16,550 bases of DNA from Maribacter sp. (GTDB lineage: Bacteria; Bacteroidota; Bacteroidia; Flavobacteriales; Flavobacteriaceae). The notes beneath the pieces were generated by a model that worked only from the letters and a program-made list of their open reading frames with translations, had not been told where the DNA came from and made no database searches. This document shows positions 15,610 through 16,550 of the stretch, piece after piece (the stretch's first letter is position 1; each line of letters starts with the position of its first letter). A program made the position numbers and the translations under genes. The stretch covers positions 1 through 16,550 of the forward strand of contig JAHHKH010000331.1 in NCBI GenBank assembly GCA_018679695.1. Reading direction: 5' to 3'.

Positions 15610-16286
15610 GAACGGTACTACTTCTGTTATTTGGGGTTCTTTTGATAGGATGTAAAAAGAAAAGTGATCCAAAGCCACCGGAAATTGCGTCATTGGTTTT
15701 TCCAAATAGGAATTCGGAATGCACCACTGGACGCGATTTAAACCAGACCACCAGTGAAGTTGAATTTATGTGGAAGGCTTCAGATCACACTGAAAGCTAT
15801 GAACTCAGAGTAACCAATTTGACTACGAACATCACCCAAACCGTTAATACAACGGCTATCTCGGCTAAACTACCTATTGCTAAAGGGGAACTCTTTTCTT
15901 GGTTTGTGCGATCTCTAAATAAAAAGGTAAAGGAAACTGCCCTTAGTGAAACTTGGTTTTTTTACAATGCGGGATTCCAGACCACATATGCCCCTTTTCC
16001 GGCAGAGGTTGTTCAACCGCAAAATGGCGCCTCTGTTTTTAAGGATATAAATAATGAAGTGACTTTGGAATGGAGCGGGGCGGATATTGAGAATGATATC
16101 AACGGTTACGATCTTTATTTTTCAACCACTACCCCTCCTGAAATCTTAATAGCCTCACCTTCAGCAAATCAGAATACCGAGGCGGTGAGCGTAACGGCGA
16201 ATACCACCTATTACTGGAAGGTAATTACAAAAGATAGTGAAGGCAATACTTCGGATTCTGGAATATATTCATTTAAAGCACTTTGA
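15606..16286 (+). CDS. Lipoprotein with two Fn3-like modules
   Basis: A 226-residue putative lipoprotein. The type II signal peptide is MRTVLLLLFGVLLIGC with the lipid-bearing Cys at 16, followed by a Lys-rich CKKKSDPKPP tether. Two beta-sandwich repeats of Fn3 style follow: one with VEFMWKASDHTESYELRV and ELFSWFVRSL, and a second with VTLEWSGADIENDINGYDLYFS and YYWKVITKDSEGNTSDSGIYSF. These resemble the Fn3 domain of the upstream protease (YFWRVKPIN...). The ATG overlaps the protease stop (ATGA), implying translational coupling and a related role, perhaps anchoring or partnering the protease at the surface. There is no clear surface-export signal after the Cys, so the side of the membrane is uncertain. 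No enzymatic motif is visible. Confidence 0.8.
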   Translation: MRTVLLLLFGVLLIGCKKKSDPKPPEIASLVFPNRNSECTTGRDLNQTTSEVEFMWKASDHTESYELRVTNLTTNITQTVNTTAISAKLPIAKGELFSWFVRSLNKKVKETALSETWFFYNAGFQTTYAPFPAEVVQPQNGASVFKDINNEVTLEWSGADIENDINGYDLYFSTTTPPEILIASPSANQNTEAVSVTANTTYYWKVITKDSEGNTSDSGIYSFKAL

Positions 16287-16288
16287 TT

Positions 16289-16550
16289 TTAGGTGCCATT
16301 GAATTGATTCATCGTGATCTTTACACCCGATAGAACAAAAGAGCATATCAATTGCGAGGCTCTTTCAAGTCGCTGAGGCAGCGCTTTTCTTTCCTCTTCA
16401 TTCCATTTACCAAGAACATAATCAATCTGCCTTCCCTTCCCAAATTCATCTCCTACTCCGAAACGGAATCTGTTGTAGGTGGTAGAGTTCAAGAATAGTT
16501 GAATGTCCTTCAATCCATTATGGCCACCGTCGCTTCCTTTGGTCTTAAGC
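16289..16550 (-). CDS. pth: Peptidyl-tRNA hydrolase (C-terminal part, cut by window edge)
   Basis: The last 86 codons of Pth, which frees tRNA from peptidyl-tRNAs that drop off ribosomes. The visible start, LKTKGSDGGHNGLKDI, is the conserved segment containing the His and Asn equivalent to E. coli His113/Asn114. It is followed by the family's YNRFRFGVG and DYVLGKW segments. The N-terminal part with the catalytic His and Asp lies beyond 16550. The internal TTG around 16511-16513 is a Leu codon in the conserved GGHNGLKD motif, not a start. The gene is convergent with the lipoprotein gene and only two bases separate the stop codons, with no evident terminator between them. Confidence 0.95.
   Translation of the reverse strand, partial: LKTKGSDGGHNGLKDIQLFLNSTTYNRFRFGVGDEFGKGRQIDYVLGKWNEEERKALPQRLERASQLICSFVLSGVKITMNQFNGT

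Noticed and set aside
15328..15705. 125-codon minus-strand open frame across the protease-lipoprotein junction
   Set aside because: It lies opposite the conserved T9SS domain and the lipoprotein signal peptide, and shows no recognisable motif.
16284..16330. Bidirectional terminator between the lipoprotein gene and pth
   Set aside because: Only two bases separate the stop codons and I found no stable stem with a U-tract on either strand.
1..16550. CRISPR array, tRNA or rRNA genes, insertion sequence or prophage
   Set aside because: No spaced direct repeats, cloverleaf-like segments, transposase or integrase motifs were seen; the intergenic gaps are all about 110 bases or less.

Overview
The window looks like a chromosomal segment from a marine-type member of the Flavobacteriaceae (Bacteroidota). 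The evidence is a low-GC sequence, promoter boxes of the Bacteroidota type (TAnnTTTG about 20 nt downstream of TTG/TTTG), almost no Shine-Dalgarno sequences, a secreted protease with a C-terminal type IX secretion (T9SS type A) sorting domain, and families typical of the group (DUF4199, DUF4286, the bacteroidotal form of SerRS). A genus cannot be fixed from the sequence alone.

Layout. From 95 to 11789 everything is on the minus strand, so the reading order runs from high to low coordinates. It starts with ribF (GTG start) followed with no gap by a vitamin K-dependent gamma-carboxylase-like HTTM membrane protein. Then come serS with its own promoter, a secreted or periplasmic TPR protein, a DUF4286 protein, rsmA (ksgA) overlapping mgtE, a truncated cupin, a D-2-hydroxyacid dehydrogenase, and a small membrane-anchored LuxR-type regulator. 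The strand run ends with a three-gene operon (DUF4199, DUF1801, VOC/glyoxalase) and a monocistronic TM2-domain gene with a terminator. From 11842 to 16286 a plus-strand pair encodes a 1255-residue M12B-like zinc metalloprotease exported by T9SS and an overlapping Fn3-like lipoprotein. The right edge holds the C-terminal part of pth, convergent with the lipoprotein gene.

Function. Most of the window is housekeeping: flavin cofactor synthesis, tRNA charging, peptidyl-tRNA recycling, 16S rRNA dimethylation and Mg2+ uptake. The accessory parts are the protease/lipoprotein pair, the carboxylase homologue, and the LuxR/DUF4199/DUF1801/VOC block. The cupin seems to have lost its C-terminus where a REP-like twin-hairpin element lies between it and the dehydrogenase.

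No tRNA, rRNA, CRISPR array, insertion sequence, transposase, integrase or phage gene is visible, and no gene-free stretch exceeds about 110 bases. I see no clear defence system or other obviously undescribed multi-gene machine. The best leads are the carboxylase homologue, the REP-truncated cupin, the LuxR-linked membrane cassette and the protease/lipoprotein pair.
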